Shown: positions 32,322 through 41,671, numbered from the stretch's first letter. The stretch is DNA of 64,000 nt from Allocoprococcus sp004560705 (GCF_052065755.1 NZ_JBQHTK010000015.1:1-64000), one strand, 5' to 3'. The notes: generated by a model not told the origin, from the sequence alone. Translations and numbers: made by a program.

Positions 32322-33672
32322 ACTCGTCATAATCCTGTTTTCTCTGTGAATTTGCAAATTTCGTGTATTGTGGCAGCCAGGTCAGCGTAACCGTACCGAT
32401 CGGACCATTTCTCTGCTTGGCAATAATGATCTCTGCCTCATTCACATGTTCTGTATCTTTATTATAGTAATCGTCTCGGTAAATAAACATAACCACATCC
32501 GCATCCTGCTCGATCGCCCCGGATTCACGAAGATCCGAGAGCATCGGACGATGATCCGGTCTCTGCTCTACCGCACGGCTGAGCTGTGATAACGAAATAA
32601 CCGGAACATGCAGTTCTCTCGCAAGAGCTTTCAGTGAACGGGAAATGTCGGAAATTTCCTGCTGACGCGACTCACTTCTTCCTCCTACACTTCCGCTCAT
32701 AAGCTGCAGGTAGTCGATAATGATCAGTTCCAGATTGTGTTCCAGTTTGTATTTTCTACATTTGGAACGCATTTCCGAAATAGAAATTCCAGGCGTATCG
32801 TCAATGATCAGATTGGATCGTCCGATGATTCCTGCACCCTCGATCAGCTTCTCCCAGTCGGAATCTTTTAGATTACCGGTTCTCAGAAGCTGTGCATCCA
32901 CATAGGATTCCAAAGAAAATAATCGATTTACCAGCTGTTCCTTTGACATCTCGAGACTGAAAATAGCTACGGTTTTATTCTGCCTGAACGCAACATGCTG
33001 CGCGATATTCAGGACAAATGCCGTCTTTCCCATAGACGGTCTGGCTGCAACCAGAATCAGGTCGGACGGCTGAAGTCCGGATGTCTTGTAATCCAGATCA
33101 ATGAAACCCGTCGGGATTCCGGTAACCGTACCTTTGCTTTTCGAAGATTTTTCAATTTTCTCCAATGCATTTAATACAACCTGCTTGATTGGTACGAAAT
33201 CCCCGTTATTTCGATTCTGAACCAGTTCGAATACTTTTTTCTCAGTCCGTTCCATAATCGCTTCTACCGGTTCCTTAGCCAGATAACAGGCATTCGCGAT
33301 TTCCTCATTCATCTTGATCATTTTGCGAAGTGTTGACTTTTCAGCAACAATCTCCGCATAATACTTCACATTTGCCGAAGTCGGCACAGCAGCGAGCAGA
33401 TCCCGCACAAATTCCAGACTGCTGATTTCCTCAGGAACATCCTTCTCTTTCAAACGGTTCTGCAACGTGATCAAATCAACAGGCTTTCCTTCGTTGAACA
33501 ACTCCACCACCGAATCAAAGATCACTCCATAAGCGGTCTGATAGAAATCATCTCCACAAATAATCTCGGAAGCCGTTGTGATCGCATCCCGGTCCATCAG
33601 CATAGCACCGACAACAGACTGTTCTGCTTCTATACTGTGCGGCGGTACCCGCTTGATAAGCGCTTCATCCAT
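32320..33672 (-). CDS. dnaB: replicative DNA helicase DnaB
   Basis: A 450-residue hexameric helicase that unwinds the replication fork. N-terminal primase-interacting domain (PPHSIEAEQSVVGAML), linker, then the RecA-like ATPase with Walker A ARPSMGKTAF near residue 214, Walker B LIIIDYLQLM and the arginine finger region SDLRESGAIEQDADVVMFIYR. Length is typical. The start at 33672 follows GGGGGAG. It is the last gene of a gdpP-rplI-dnaB cluster, the usual order in Firmicutes. Confidence 0.96.
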   Translation of the reverse strand: MDEALIKRVPPHSIEAEQSVVGAMLMDRDAITTASEIICGDDFYQTAYGVIFDSVVELFNEGKPVDLITLQNRLKEKDVPEEISSLEFVRDLLAAVPTSANVKYYAEIVAEKSTLRKMIKMNEEIANACYLAKEPVEAIMERTEKKVFELVQNRNNGDFVPIKQVVLNALEKIEKSSKSKGTVTGIPTGFIDLDYKTSGLQPSDLILVAARPSMGKTAFVLNIAQHVAFRQNKTVAIFSLEMSKEQLVNRLFSLESYVDAQLLRTGNLKDSDWEKLIEGAGIIGRSNLIIDDTPGISISEMRSKCRKYKLEHNLELIIIDYLQLMSGSVGGRSESRQQEISDISRSLKALARELHVPVISLSQLSRAVEQRPDHRPMLSDLRESGAIEQDADVVMFIYRDDYYNKDTEHVNEAEIIIAKQRNGPIGTVTLTWLPQYTKFANSQRKQDYDE

Positions 33673-33684
33673 TCACAGCTCCCC

Positions 33685-34131
33685 CTATGCCTCTCCTACA
33701 TGTACTTTCAGCTCTGCCGTTACTTTCGGATGCAATTTTACCGGCACAAGATGCATTCCAAGTGTTTTTATCGATTCTTTTAATTGAATTTTCTTTTTAT
33801 CGATATCAATTCCCATCTGCTCTTTGACAGCAACTGCAATCTCCTTTGATGAAACAGAACCAAATGTCTTGCCGCCTTCCCCGGTTTTGATCTTCAGTTC
33901 TACTTTACCTTCTCCAAGTTTTGCTGCCAGTTCCTTTGCAGCATCAAGATTTTCCTGAGCAACTTTTTCCTCATTCTGCTTTTTCAGCTTCAGATCATTC
34001 AAATTCTTTCCATTTGCTTCAACCCCAAACTTTTTCGGTAAAATAAAGTTTCTTGCATATCCGTCATTTACATTTACAATTTCTCCTTTTTTCCCAAGAG
34101 ACTTCACGTCCTGCATTAAAATAACTTTCAT
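33685..34131 (-). CDS. rplI: 50S ribosomal protein L9
   Basis: A 148-residue L9. N-terminal domain MKVILMQDVKSLGKKGEIV and NDGYARNFILPK, a long connecting helix with KKQNEEKVAQ, and the C-terminal RNA-binding domain GKTFGSVSSKEIA. L9 binds 23S rRNA near the L1 stalk and helps reading-frame fidelity. It starts one base after the gdpP stop and is followed by dnaB 12 bases on. Confidence 0.96.
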   Translation of the reverse strand: MKVILMQDVKSLGKKGEIVNVNDGYARNFILPKKFGVEANGKNLNDLKLKKQNEEKVAQENLDAAKELAAKLGEGKVELKIKTGEGGKTFGSVSSKEIAVAVKEQMGIDIDKKKIQLKESIKTLGMHLVPVKLHPKVTAELKVHVGEA

Positions 34132-36180
34132 CTAGATATCTCCTTCTTCAATCATAATATCAATTGTTTTCTTAAGTGTCTCGATTGCTTTCACCATATC
34201 GGTATGTTCGAACTGCGCCCCGGCTGTATTGATATGTCCGCCTCCGCCCAGTCGTTCCATAATGATCTGAACATTTACCTCATCAATCGATCTTGCGCTG
34301 ACATAAATCTTTCCGTTATATACAGTAAGTACAAAGGACGCTTTGATTTCCTCAATATTGAGAAGTTCATTTGCCGCCTGTGCACCAATGATCGTCGGGC
34401 TTTCAATTCCCAGATGTTCTCCTCTGGCGATTGCATAAACATCCCTGTAAACTTCTGTACTGCTGATAACCGATGCTTTCGCTCTATAAGAAGCCATGTC
34501 GTCCCGGAGAAGTTTGCGAACATAGGTAATATCCGCTCCACATCTTCGCAAATATGCTGCCGCCTCGAATGTACGTACTCCTGTCCGATTCATAAAATTA
34601 TTCGTATCAACCAGAATACCTGCATACAGACTGTTTGCTTCCATCACAGTCATCTTCAAATCGTCTGCAATATACTGCAAAACCTCTGCAACCATTTCAC
34701 AGGCAGAAGAAGCATACGGCTCAATATAAGACAAAACCGCATTTTCAATCACTTCATCGCTCTGGCGGTGATGATCCAGAACCGCAATCGTCTTCGTCAT
34801 GCGAAGAAGCCGTTCGCATTCCGTCATCTTTGGCTTATTCGTATCCACTACAACAACCATCGTATTTTCATCCGCCAGTTCCTCCGCCTCTCGGGGGGTG
34901 ACAAACAGATCCTCCGGGTATGCTGTATTATTAGAAAATGCTTCATACAATGGCCGTAATGTTACCGAAATATCATCCAACACGATATTGACCTTCTTCT
35001 CCATCGCAGATGCCGCACGATAGATTCCGATTGCTGCGCCAAAAGAGTCTACATCCGGTATCTTGTGCCCCATTACGATCACACGCTCTTTTGCAATGAT
35101 AAACTCCCGGAGTGCCTCAGCCTTGACACGAGCTTTCACACGCGTATTTCTGGAAGTCTGTTCACGTTTTCCGCCATAATAAGTAATTCCTTTGCAATTT
35201 TTTACAACTGCCTGATCACCACCACGGGCAAGAGCCAAATCAATTGCAACGCGGGCATAGTTATACCCCGCCGAATATGTGTCCTTGCTCAGTCCCAATC
35301 CGATACTGAGCGTAGCCGGAACCTGATTTCCAATATTTACGTTCTTCACATCGTCCAGAAGCGAGAACCGGTCCGCTTCCATCCGATTGAAACTTTCCTT
35401 CTTAATTACAATAAAATACTTATCTTTCTCCAGCTTCTTTGCAATACCATTCAGATTTGCAATATACTGGTTGATCTTACGGTCGATCAGAGCCACCAGA
35501 AGAGACTGACGAACCTCTTCCACACTCTCCATCACTTCATCATAATTATCGATGTAAATCAGTCCGGCAACAAGGCGCTGTTCCTCATTTTCACGAATAT
35601 AAGCATTCAATTCGGTTACATCCTGCAAATGAACTGCAACGAAATATTCCTTCTCTTCCGGAAATTCCAGCAACTGTTCAGATTCATTAAAATCCTCCAC
35701 AGATACATATTGGATTTCTGCCTGATAATCCTTGTCCTTGTAACCGAATTCCAGATTGACCGTCTCCCCTTCTTCCTTCGGGAAAGCACTTCGGTTCAGT
35801 TCCGGAATATATCTGCTCAAATACGCATCTTTTCTCTTTTCTTCTCCCAACACATCGTCAAACTGTGTATTGGTCCAGATAATCTTACCATCACTTTGCA
35901 ATATTGCATATGGTATAGACAATTCCTTTAACAGTGTATTCTGGACTACGCTGTACTGCGCAGCGAACTCCACCATGTCCGCCAGTACCAGCGATTTACT
36001 GTAAAAGTACATGACAGTCACACACGCAGCATACACGAGAACAAATACGCCCATGACGATTCCGGCTTTCTTATCGATCCAGAAAATCCAGATATTCATC
36101 GCTATCAGAAATAGCGTCATGATTGACGGCCACTGCATATAAAATTTTAATTGTCCTTGTAATTTGATATCCTGCTTCAT
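34132..36180 (-). CDS. gdpP: cyclic-di-AMP phosphodiesterase GdpP (DHH family)
   Basis: A 682-residue membrane enzyme that hydrolyses c-di-AMP. Two N-terminal helices (about 15-55), a PAS-like domain (about 75-150), a degenerate GGDEF domain (about 165-300) and the DHH/DHHA1 phosphodiesterase with IPDVDSFGAAIG and the DHH triad at residues 469-471 (LDHHRQSD), ending with the GGGGHINTAGAQ motif. The start was set at 36180, ten bases after AGGA. It regulates osmotic balance and cell-wall stress. The upstream spacer holds a duplicated 73-bp repeat. Confidence 0.93.
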   Translation of the reverse strand: MKQDIKLQGQLKFYMQWPSIMTLFLIAMNIWIFWIDKKAGIVMGVFVLVYAACVTVMYFYSKSLVLADMVEFAAQYSVVQNTLLKELSIPYAILQSDGKIIWTNTQFDDVLGEEKRKDAYLSRYIPELNRSAFPKEEGETVNLEFGYKDKDYQAEIQYVSVEDFNESEQLLEFPEEKEYFVAVHLQDVTELNAYIRENEEQRLVAGLIYIDNYDEVMESVEEVRQSLLVALIDRKINQYIANLNGIAKKLEKDKYFIVIKKESFNRMEADRFSLLDDVKNVNIGNQVPATLSIGLGLSKDTYSAGYNYARVAIDLALARGGDQAVVKNCKGITYYGGKREQTSRNTRVKARVKAEALREFIIAKERVIVMGHKIPDVDSFGAAIGIYRAASAMEKKVNIVLDDISVTLRPLYEAFSNNTAYPEDLFVTPREAEELADENTMVVVVDTNKPKMTECERLLRMTKTIAVLDHHRQSDEVIENAVLSYIEPYASSACEMVAEVLQYIADDLKMTVMEANSLYAGILVDTNNFMNRTGVRTFEAAAYLRRCGADITYVRKLLRDDMASYRAKASVISSTEVYRDVYAIARGEHLGIESPTIIGAQAANELLNIEEIKASFVLTVYNGKIYVSARSIDEVNVQIIMERLGGGGHINTAGAQFEHTDMVKAIETLKKTIDIMIEEGDI

Positions 36181-36213
36181 AATAGTCATTCCTCATAATC
36201 AGCTGTACTGGTT

Positions 36214-36286
36214 GAACTTCGTTCTTTCGCTCACGGGCTTTCGCCCTATGAAAATCATAGCCCGCAAGCTTGCCTGCCAGCAGGCA
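36214..36286. repeat. 73-bp direct repeat, copy 1
   Basis: Identical to 36338-36410. Each copy folds into three hairpins: GGGC-TTTC-GCCC, CTATGA-AAA-TCATAG and TGCCTGC/GCAGGCA. It lies 34 bases upstream of gdpP. Confidence 0.9.
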
Positions 36287-36337
36287 GTCTGTCACTTTTG
36301 GTTTTCGTTTGGTTTTTCCCCGCCGTGCCAAGCTCAA

Positions 36338-36410
36338 GAACTTCGTTCTTTCGCTCACGGGCTTTCGCCCTATGAAAATCATAGCCCGCAAGCTTGCCTG
36401 CCAGCAGGCA
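36338..36410. repeat. 73-bp direct repeat, copy 2
   Basis: Exact copy of 36214-36286, offset by 124 bases. The intervening 51 bases are partly similar to the flank that follows (both contain TTTTGGTTTTCG or TTTGATTTTCG), so the true repeat unit may be about 124 bases. Confidence 0.9.
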
Positions 36411-36656
36411 TCTTGCTGTCTTTGATTTTCGCACGGCTCATTGCCTACTTGAACATTATATCACCTTTCTTTTGTTTAGGGAAGTAGAAATGATTTTGTA
36501 TCTTTATTCTAGTGTGCTGGCGTGAAGTTTTGTTTGGTATCAGGATGGTCTATATAATCCACACAATGAACTCATCTAATTCAAGCCATCATGTATCCAA
36601 CACCACAATTCCACCTCCGCGACTTCTCAGAGTTCCCTCCCCATTTGAAAAAGTCA

Positions 36657-36837
36657 GCCCGAAGAAGGGCGCATAGATTGATATCGAACAATCCAGTCGT
36701 GCTTTTAGCGGAGGTGAAATCCGGTGCTTACGCAGTCTTAGGTGCGAGGGCATTCCCGAGCACCTTAGTCTGCGTTAGCAACTAGTTCACCGCAGCGTCA
36801 CGACGTTCGCTATCAATCTATGCGCCCTTCTTCGGGC
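36657..36837. repeat. 181-bp MITE-like inverted-repeat element
   Basis: Perfect 27-bp inverted repeats end it: 36657-36683 (GCCCGAAGAAGGGCGCATAG...) and 36811-36837. Inside, a second arm pair (36726-36745 with 36760-36779, 17 of 20 matching) forms a nested hairpin. No transposase is encoded. It lies in the spacer between gdpP and galE. The inner open frame is a by-product of the repeat, not a gene. Confidence 0.75.
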
Positions 36838-36864
36838 GTCCCTTATTCAAAAAAACACTTTTTA

Positions 36865-37884
36865 TTATTTTGTATTATATCCATCTGGATTCTGGCTCTG
36901 CCATCTCCATGAGTCTTCACACATTTCTTCGAGTCCGCGCTCTGCAACCCATCCGAGTTCTTCTTTTGCCTTCGTTGCATCAGAATAGCAGGTTGCGATA
37001 TCGCCAGGTCTTCTTGCTTTGATCTGGTAAGGAATCGGTTTTCCACATGCTTTTTCAAATGCATGAACCATATCCAATACGGAATATCCGGTTCCGGTTC
37101 CAAGATTGTACACGCATACACCGGCTTTTTCTTCAATCTTCTTAAGTGCTTTTACGTGGCCGATTGCAAGGTCTACAACATGGATGTAATCACGCACGCC
37201 GGTTCCGTCATGTGTATCGTAATCGTCGCCGAATACGCCGAGGCACTCCAGCTTGCCGATAGCAACCTGAGTGATATACGGAATCAGATTGTTCGGAATT
37301 CCCTTCGGATCTTCTCCCATCAGACCGCTCTTATGTGCTCCAATCGGGTTGAAGTAGCGAAGAAGCACTACATTCCATTCCGGGTCTGCAGTATGCAAAT
37401 CTGTCAGAATCTGTTCAAGCATCCATTTTGTCCATCCGTATGGATTGGTACAGGTTCCTTTCGGGCATTCCTCTGTGATCGGAATGAATGCCGGATCTCC
37501 GTAAACAGTAGCTGAAGAGCTGAAGATAATATTTTTAACGCCATGATTGCGCATCACTTCACAAAGAGTGAGCGTTCCGCCGATGTTATTCTGATAGTAT
37601 TCCAACGGTTTTGCTACAGACTCACCTACTGCTTTCAGTCCGGCGAAATGAATAACGGAATCTATGCTTTCTTTTGAGAAAATCTCATCCAGCGCAGCTC
37701 CGTCCCTGATATCTGCCTGATAGAAAGTTACCTTTTTCCCGGTAATCTTCTCCACACGTCTAAGTGCTTCCTCAGAAGAATTGCATAAGTTGTCCACAAC
37801 AACTACGTCATAGCCTGCATTTAAAAGTTCTACGCATGTATGACTTCCAATAAATCCAGCTCCACCCGTTACTAAAATTGCCAT
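36865..37884 (-). CDS. galE: UDP-glucose 4-epimerase
   Basis: A 339-residue extended SDR. The NAD-binding motif GGAGFIGSHTCVELL opens the protein; the catalytic set is S-S-S-A-T-V-Y-G and YGWTKWMLEQ (Tyr and Lys). It interconverts UDP-glucose and UDP-galactose, and often UDP-GlcNAc and UDP-GalNAc. It starts at 37884 after GGAGG. A terminator separates it from the NahK-like gene upstream, but the function fits the adjacent salvage module. Confidence 0.95.
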   Translation of the reverse strand: MAILVTGGAGFIGSHTCVELLNAGYDVVVVDNLCNSSEEALRRVEKITGKKVTFYQADIRDGAALDEIFSKESIDSVIHFAGLKAVGESVAKPLEYYQNNIGGTLTLCEVMRNHGVKNIIFSSSATVYGDPAFIPITEECPKGTCTNPYGWTKWMLEQILTDLHTADPEWNVVLLRYFNPIGAHKSGLMGEDPKGIPNNLIPYITQVAIGKLECLGVFGDDYDTHDGTGVRDYIHVVDLAIGHVKALKKIEEKAGVCVYNLGTGTGYSVLDMVHAFEKACGKPIPYQIKARRPGDIATCYSDATKAKEELGWVAERGLEEMCEDSWRWQSQNPDGYNTK

Positions 37885-38034
37885 GATCTAATCCTCCTAT
37901 ATGTTCGAATCATTTCTTCTAAACTTACTATATCATACTTTTCTGAAATAGGGAATACTTTTTACTAAATTTTTCAATTATATTTACTAAAAATATTGGT
38001 CGTTTTACTAAACACCCATCCTTTTATATAAGAT

Positions 38035-38062
38035 AAAAGCCCTTGCCGGACAAGCACGGGCT
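38035..38062 (-). terminator. terminator after the NahK-like gene
   Basis: Imperfect stem (38035-38046 with 38054-38062, one mismatch) with a T run on the minus strand. Confidence 0.6.
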
Positions 38063-38070
38063 CTCTATCT

Positions 38071-39174
38071 TTATTTGTACTTATCAATAATCTCACGCAT
38101 GGTATCCCATTTAGCTTCCATATCCTTAACCAACTTGAACTGAGTTCTGCAGCGATCCAGGTTATGATTTTCGCGATGGATCTTAAAATAAGTATCCCCC
38201 TGCAGGTAATCGGTCAGGAAACGCATACCACATTCAAAGGTCATGACCATAGCGCCCGTTGGCATCAGGTCGATTTCCTTCTCTGTCAGTTTACCTCCAC
38301 AACCCTCAATAAATCCCTTTGCATAGAGATCGAAGAGTTCCATATCGCAGGAAACTTTCGAAAGATCCTGTTCATCTTCCGTAGCTGTACTCGCTCCGAA
38401 ACGGATCGAATCACCGAAATCATTCATGGCAAGTCCAGGCATAACCGTATCCAGGTCGATTACACAGATGCCTTTCCTTGTCTTGTTATCAATCATGATA
38501 TTGTTCAGCTTCGTATCATTGTGCGTAACACGGAGCGGGATCTCTTTCTTTTCCAGCAGATCCGCGAACACATTTGCCAGATGTTCATGCTCCAGAACAA
38601 ACTGAATCTCCTTCTGTACAGAAGCAGCACGTCCGCATACATCATCTTCCACCGCTTTCTTAAATACCTGGAATCTTGCTTTTGTATCATGGAATCCTTC
38701 AATCGTCTCATGAAGCGTTTCTGCCGGATATTCTGCAAGGAGTCTCTGGAAATTGCCAAAAGCGACTGCACTCTGATAAAAGTCTTCCGGACTTTCTACC
38801 TGATCGTAACTGGTTGCATCCGTAATGAATTTGTAGGATCTCCAGTATTCACCTTCAGAGTCTACAAAATATGGCATATTATCAACGGTACGGATCACAT
38901 TCAGTGTCTCACGGTCCGGATCCCCTCCGTTTTCAATAATCTTCTTGCGCAGATAAGAAGTCACGTTCAGGATATTCTCCATAAGTTCTATCGGTTTTGT
39001 GAAAATGTTCTTGTTCATTCTCTGTAAAATAACCTTGATCGTTCCCATTTCTGCGATTTCAAATGTCAACAGATATGTATCATTAATATGCCCACTACCA
39101 TAAGGTCTTTCATCGATCAGCACGCCTTCATACCGGAACTGGCCTATCGCTTCATCAATTTTTCCTTTTCCCAT
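38071..39174 (-). CDS. NahK-like N-acetylhexosamine 1-kinase (aminoglycoside-phosphotransferase fold)
   Basis: A 367-residue kinase-fold protein. The N-lobe has GSGHINDTYLL; the catalytic loop is LRVTHNDTKLNNIMID (His, Asp, Asn) and the metal-binding loop is VIDLDTVMPGLAMNDFGDSIRF. This matches the family of NahK, which phosphorylates GlcNAc and GalNAc at C1 in the lacto-N-biose pathway. Its start shares one base with the stop of the nucleotidyltransferase gene, so the two are translationally coupled. The pair plus GalE would turn N-acetylhexosamine into UDP-linked sugars. Confidence 0.8.
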   Translation of the reverse strand: MGKGKIDEAIGQFRYEGVLIDERPYGSGHINDTYLLTFEIAEMGTIKVILQRMNKNIFTKPIELMENILNVTSYLRKKIIENGGDPDRETLNVIRTVDNMPYFVDSEGEYWRSYKFITDATSYDQVESPEDFYQSAVAFGNFQRLLAEYPAETLHETIEGFHDTKARFQVFKKAVEDDVCGRAASVQKEIQFVLEHEHLANVFADLLEKKEIPLRVTHNDTKLNNIMIDNKTRKGICVIDLDTVMPGLAMNDFGDSIRFGASTATEDEQDLSKVSCDMELFDLYAKGFIEGCGGKLTEKEIDLMPTGAMVMTFECGMRFLTDYLQGDTYFKIHRENHNLDRCRTQFKLVKDMEAKWDTMREIIDKYK

Positions 39175-40100
39175 TATGCTTCCCCCCAAAGTTTCTCAGG
39201 ATAACGTCCTTCTGCCTTCATTTTCTTAATTGCCTGAACTACAACCGGTTTGTCTTCTTTATAAGTCACTCCATACCATTTATCTGCAGAAGCCAGAACT
39301 GCAACCGTTGCACGTCCTTCTTCCAGAAGTGTACTTACGACAGCCGGAAGGAAATATTCACACTTCATCGGATTTGATACAAGTCCCTTTTCCAGAAATG
39401 CCGGGAATCCAGCCTTGATTTCATCTAGAATGCTGCGTGTGAATCCCCACATATTCATAGACACCAGTGTATCTCCCGGAAGTTCGGTCCATGACGCTCC
39501 ATCATCTTCAGAATAAGCGATTCCACCGTTTCTCTTCTCAATACGTGTTCTTTCTGTGATGCGTACCAGTTCTCCGGCCTCATTCGTATCACACACTCCA
39601 CGTGCCACATGACCATTGTCCGTAACCGTATTTTCCAGCTTATATCCTACCATCGTGTAACGATATTTATCATCATCCTCATGAGTTGCAAGATAATCAT
39701 AGATAACCTGGAACGCATCTCTTCCATAGTAGTCATCTGCATTAATTACAGCGAATGGCCCGTCTATCTCATCGATCGCGCTCAGAACCGCATGAGCCGT
39801 TCCCCACGGTTTCACACGTCCTTCCGGCACTTCAAATCCTTCCGGAATATTGTGCAGATCCTGATATACATAAGCAACCTCCATCTGCTCTGCCATACGA
39901 TTTCCGACAGCCTCTTTAAAATCTGCTTCATTTTCTTTTTTGATAATGAAAACAACTTTTTCAAAGCCTGCGCGCTTTGCGTCAAAGATGGAGAAGTCCA
40001 TGATGATATGTCCCTGCTCATCTACCGGATCAATCTGTTTGAGTCCACCGTAACGACTTCCCATTCCTGCCGCCATGATTACTAATACTGGTTTTTTCAT
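39174..40100 (-). CDS. sugar-1-phosphate nucleotidyltransferase
   Basis: A 308-residue nucleotidyltransferase. The signature loop is VIMAAGMGSRYGGLKQIDPV; the nucleotide and metal sites include KPWGTAHAVL and VINADDYYGRDAF; it ends with a short C-terminal domain. It is coupled to the NahK-like kinase by a one-base overlap, so its probable substrate is the hexosamine-1-phosphate made by that enzyme, with UTP as co-substrate. Lnp operons of bifidobacteria use a GalT-type uridylyltransferase for this step, so this is an alternative solution. A GGGAGAG site precedes the start. Confidence 0.85.
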   Translation of the reverse strand: MKKPVLVIMAAGMGSRYGGLKQIDPVDEQGHIIMDFSIFDAKRAGFEKVVFIIKKENEADFKEAVGNRMAEQMEVAYVYQDLHNIPEGFEVPEGRVKPWGTAHAVLSAIDEIDGPFAVINADDYYGRDAFQVIYDYLATHEDDDKYRYTMVGYKLENTVTDNGHVARGVCDTNEAGELVRITERTRIEKRNGGIAYSEDDGASWTELPGDTLVSMNMWGFTRSILDEIKAGFPAFLEKGLVSNPMKCEYFLPAVVSTLLEEGRATVAVLASADKWYGVTYKEDKPVVVQAIKKMKAEGRYPEKLWGEA

Positions 40101-40411
40101 TTTCCATCTCTCCCTACTTTTATTTTCGTTTTACTTACTTTAACTAAGTCCATAATATAACTTTTTCTCTCTTTCGTCTTTATATAATCAATCTCTAAAT
40201 TTGTCTTATTATATCCTTATATATAGATTATTTCCGATTATTTGCACATATGTGAAAAATTCATTTATATTATCTTTTTATCATTTTGCACTATCAGCCA
40301 CTTATGATTGATTTTTTCCGAACATTGGTTTAATATACTTATTGAGAATATATATTTCGGTTCAATGACTCTGATTATTTATCATTCGCACCGTCACACT
40401 GGAGGCAATAT
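40101..40411. promoter_or_regulatory. divergent AT-rich control region
   Basis: No gene. It separates the leftward nucleotidyltransferase operon from the rightward AraC regulator. A perfect CACATATGTG palindrome lies at 40245-40254. Several TATAAT-like boxes on both strands make exact promoters uncertain. The AraC protein probably binds here. Confidence 0.45.
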
Positions 40412-41329
40412 ATGGGTTATATTGGCGTACAACTTGAAGATTCCATTCATATTGATGAATTATACACTGTTCATTATTTTGAGTACATGAATAATTTTTC
40501 TTTTGCAGGTGAATCCCACAATTTCTGGGAGTTTCTCTATGTAGACAAAGGAGAAGTCGGTGTCATTACGGAAACGACCTACCACCTGCTAAAAAAGGGC
40601 GATATTATTTTCCATCAGCCCAATGAGTTCCACGCAGTAAAGGCAACCGGTGATTCTGCCCCCAATCTGGTCGTGGTATCATTTGCATCGAAATCGCCAG
40701 CCATGAATTTTTTTGCCGGTAAGATCCTGCGAATTGATGAGTTGGAGCGAAACCTTCTGGCAGATACGATCATCGAAGCAAGAGACTGCTTCGCGTGTCG
40801 CCTGGATAATCCGTATCTGCAGCATATGGAAAAGAAAACACCAAATTCTTTCGGGGCAGAACAGATGATACGACTTGATCTGGAGCACCTGCTGATTCAT
40901 CTGGTCCGCCATAATACCAATCCGATTGTTTTTAAGAAAAATTTCCCAAAACTCCCTCCCAAGTCAACCACAAGCCGGAGCGATACCGAGATTTTCAACC
41001 GGGTGGTAAATTATCTGGAAGCCCATATTCACTCGCATGTGACCATAGAGCAGATCTGCCGCGATAATCTGATCGGACGTTCGCAGCTTCAGAAGATTTT
41101 CCGCGAAAAATGTTCCAAGGGAGTCATCGAATACTTCTCATCCATGAAAATCGATGTGGCCAAGCAGATGATCCGAACAAATCACATGAACTTCACCCAG
41201 ATTTCCGAACAGCTCGGTTATACTTCGATTCATTATTTTTCCCGGCAGTTTAAGAAAATCACCGGGATGACTCCTTCCGAATATGCCTCTTCGATCAAGG
41301 CCATGGCAGGCGGCAGTTTTGATGATTAA
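40412..41329 (+). CDS. AraC-family regulator
   Basis: A 305-residue regulator. The N-terminal cupin (about 15-130) includes HNFWEFLYVDKGEVGV and FHQPNEFHAV. The C-terminal double helix-turn-helix (about 200-298) includes IEQICRDNLIGRSQLQKIFREK and FTQISEQLGYTSIHYFSRQFKKITGMTPSEY. The start at 40412 follows GGAGG. Divergent position opposite the kinase/nucleotidyltransferase operon makes it the likely sugar-responsive activator of that operon. Confidence 0.9.
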   Translation: MGYIGVQLEDSIHIDELYTVHYFEYMNNFSFAGESHNFWEFLYVDKGEVGVITETTYHLLKKGDIIFHQPNEFHAVKATGDSAPNLVVVSFASKSPAMNFFAGKILRIDELERNLLADTIIEARDCFACRLDNPYLQHMEKKTPNSFGAEQMIRLDLEHLLIHLVRHNTNPIVFKKNFPKLPPKSTTSRSDTEIFNRVVNYLEAHIHSHVTIEQICRDNLIGRSQLQKIFREKCSKGVIEYFSSMKIDVAKQMIRTNHMNFTQISEQLGYTSIHYFSRQFKKITGMTPSEYASSIKAMAGGSFDD

Positions 41330-41349
41330 CCGAATACACGCAAAACAAA

Positions 41350-41388
41350 AAGGCTGAATTCCCGGAAAATTTCCCGAGATTCAGCCTT
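41350..41388. terminator. bidirectional terminator
   Basis: Ten-bp outer stem (41350-41359 with 41379-41388) and an inner CCCG-rich stem; between AraC gene and convergent rpsR. Confidence 0.75.
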
Positions 41389-41398
41389 AATATTTTAA

Positions 41399-41671
41399 TT
41401 AATCCTGAACGTATGGCATTAAAGCGATATGTCTTGCTCTCTTGATTGCTACTGTAAGAGCTCTCTGATGTTTTGCACAGTTTCCTGTGATTCTTCTCGG
41501 AAGGATCTTTCCTCTTTCAGAAACATATTTCTTTAATTTTGCTACATCTTTATAATCGATTTCGTTGTTCTCTTTACCACAGAATACACAAACTTTTTTT
41601 CTTCTGCGTCCGCCTCTTCTCTTCATCGGAGAATCTGGTCTGTTTCCTTTTTCGAATGCCATTTTGCACAT
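41399..41671 (-). CDS. rpsR: 30S ribosomal protein S18
   Basis: A 90-residue S18 with a slightly long N-terminus (MAFEKGNRPDSPMKRRGGRR once the first few residues are ignored), CVFCGKENNEIDYKD, and the core KLKKYVSERGKILPRRITGNCAKHQRAL. The C-V-F-C-x4 and later Cys suggest a zinc-binding form. It pairs with S6 in the platform of the small subunit. Last gene of the rpsF-ssb-rpsR operon. The internal Met at the fourth codon (41662) may be the true start, as AAGGAGATG lies upstream. Confidence 0.95.
   Translation of the reverse strand: MCKMAFEKGNRPDSPMKRRGGRRRKKVCVFCGKENNEIDYKDVAKLKKYVSERGKILPRRITGNCAKHQRALTVAIKRARHIALMPYVQD

Noticed and set aside
36071..36391. 106-residue open frame across the 73-bp repeats
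   Set aside because: Its repeated peptide segments come from the duplicated DNA, and it overlaps the gdpP start.
36591..36785. 64-residue open frame
   Set aside because: It runs through the arms of the 181-bp inverted-repeat element; the frame is a by-product of repeat sequence and has no ribosome site.
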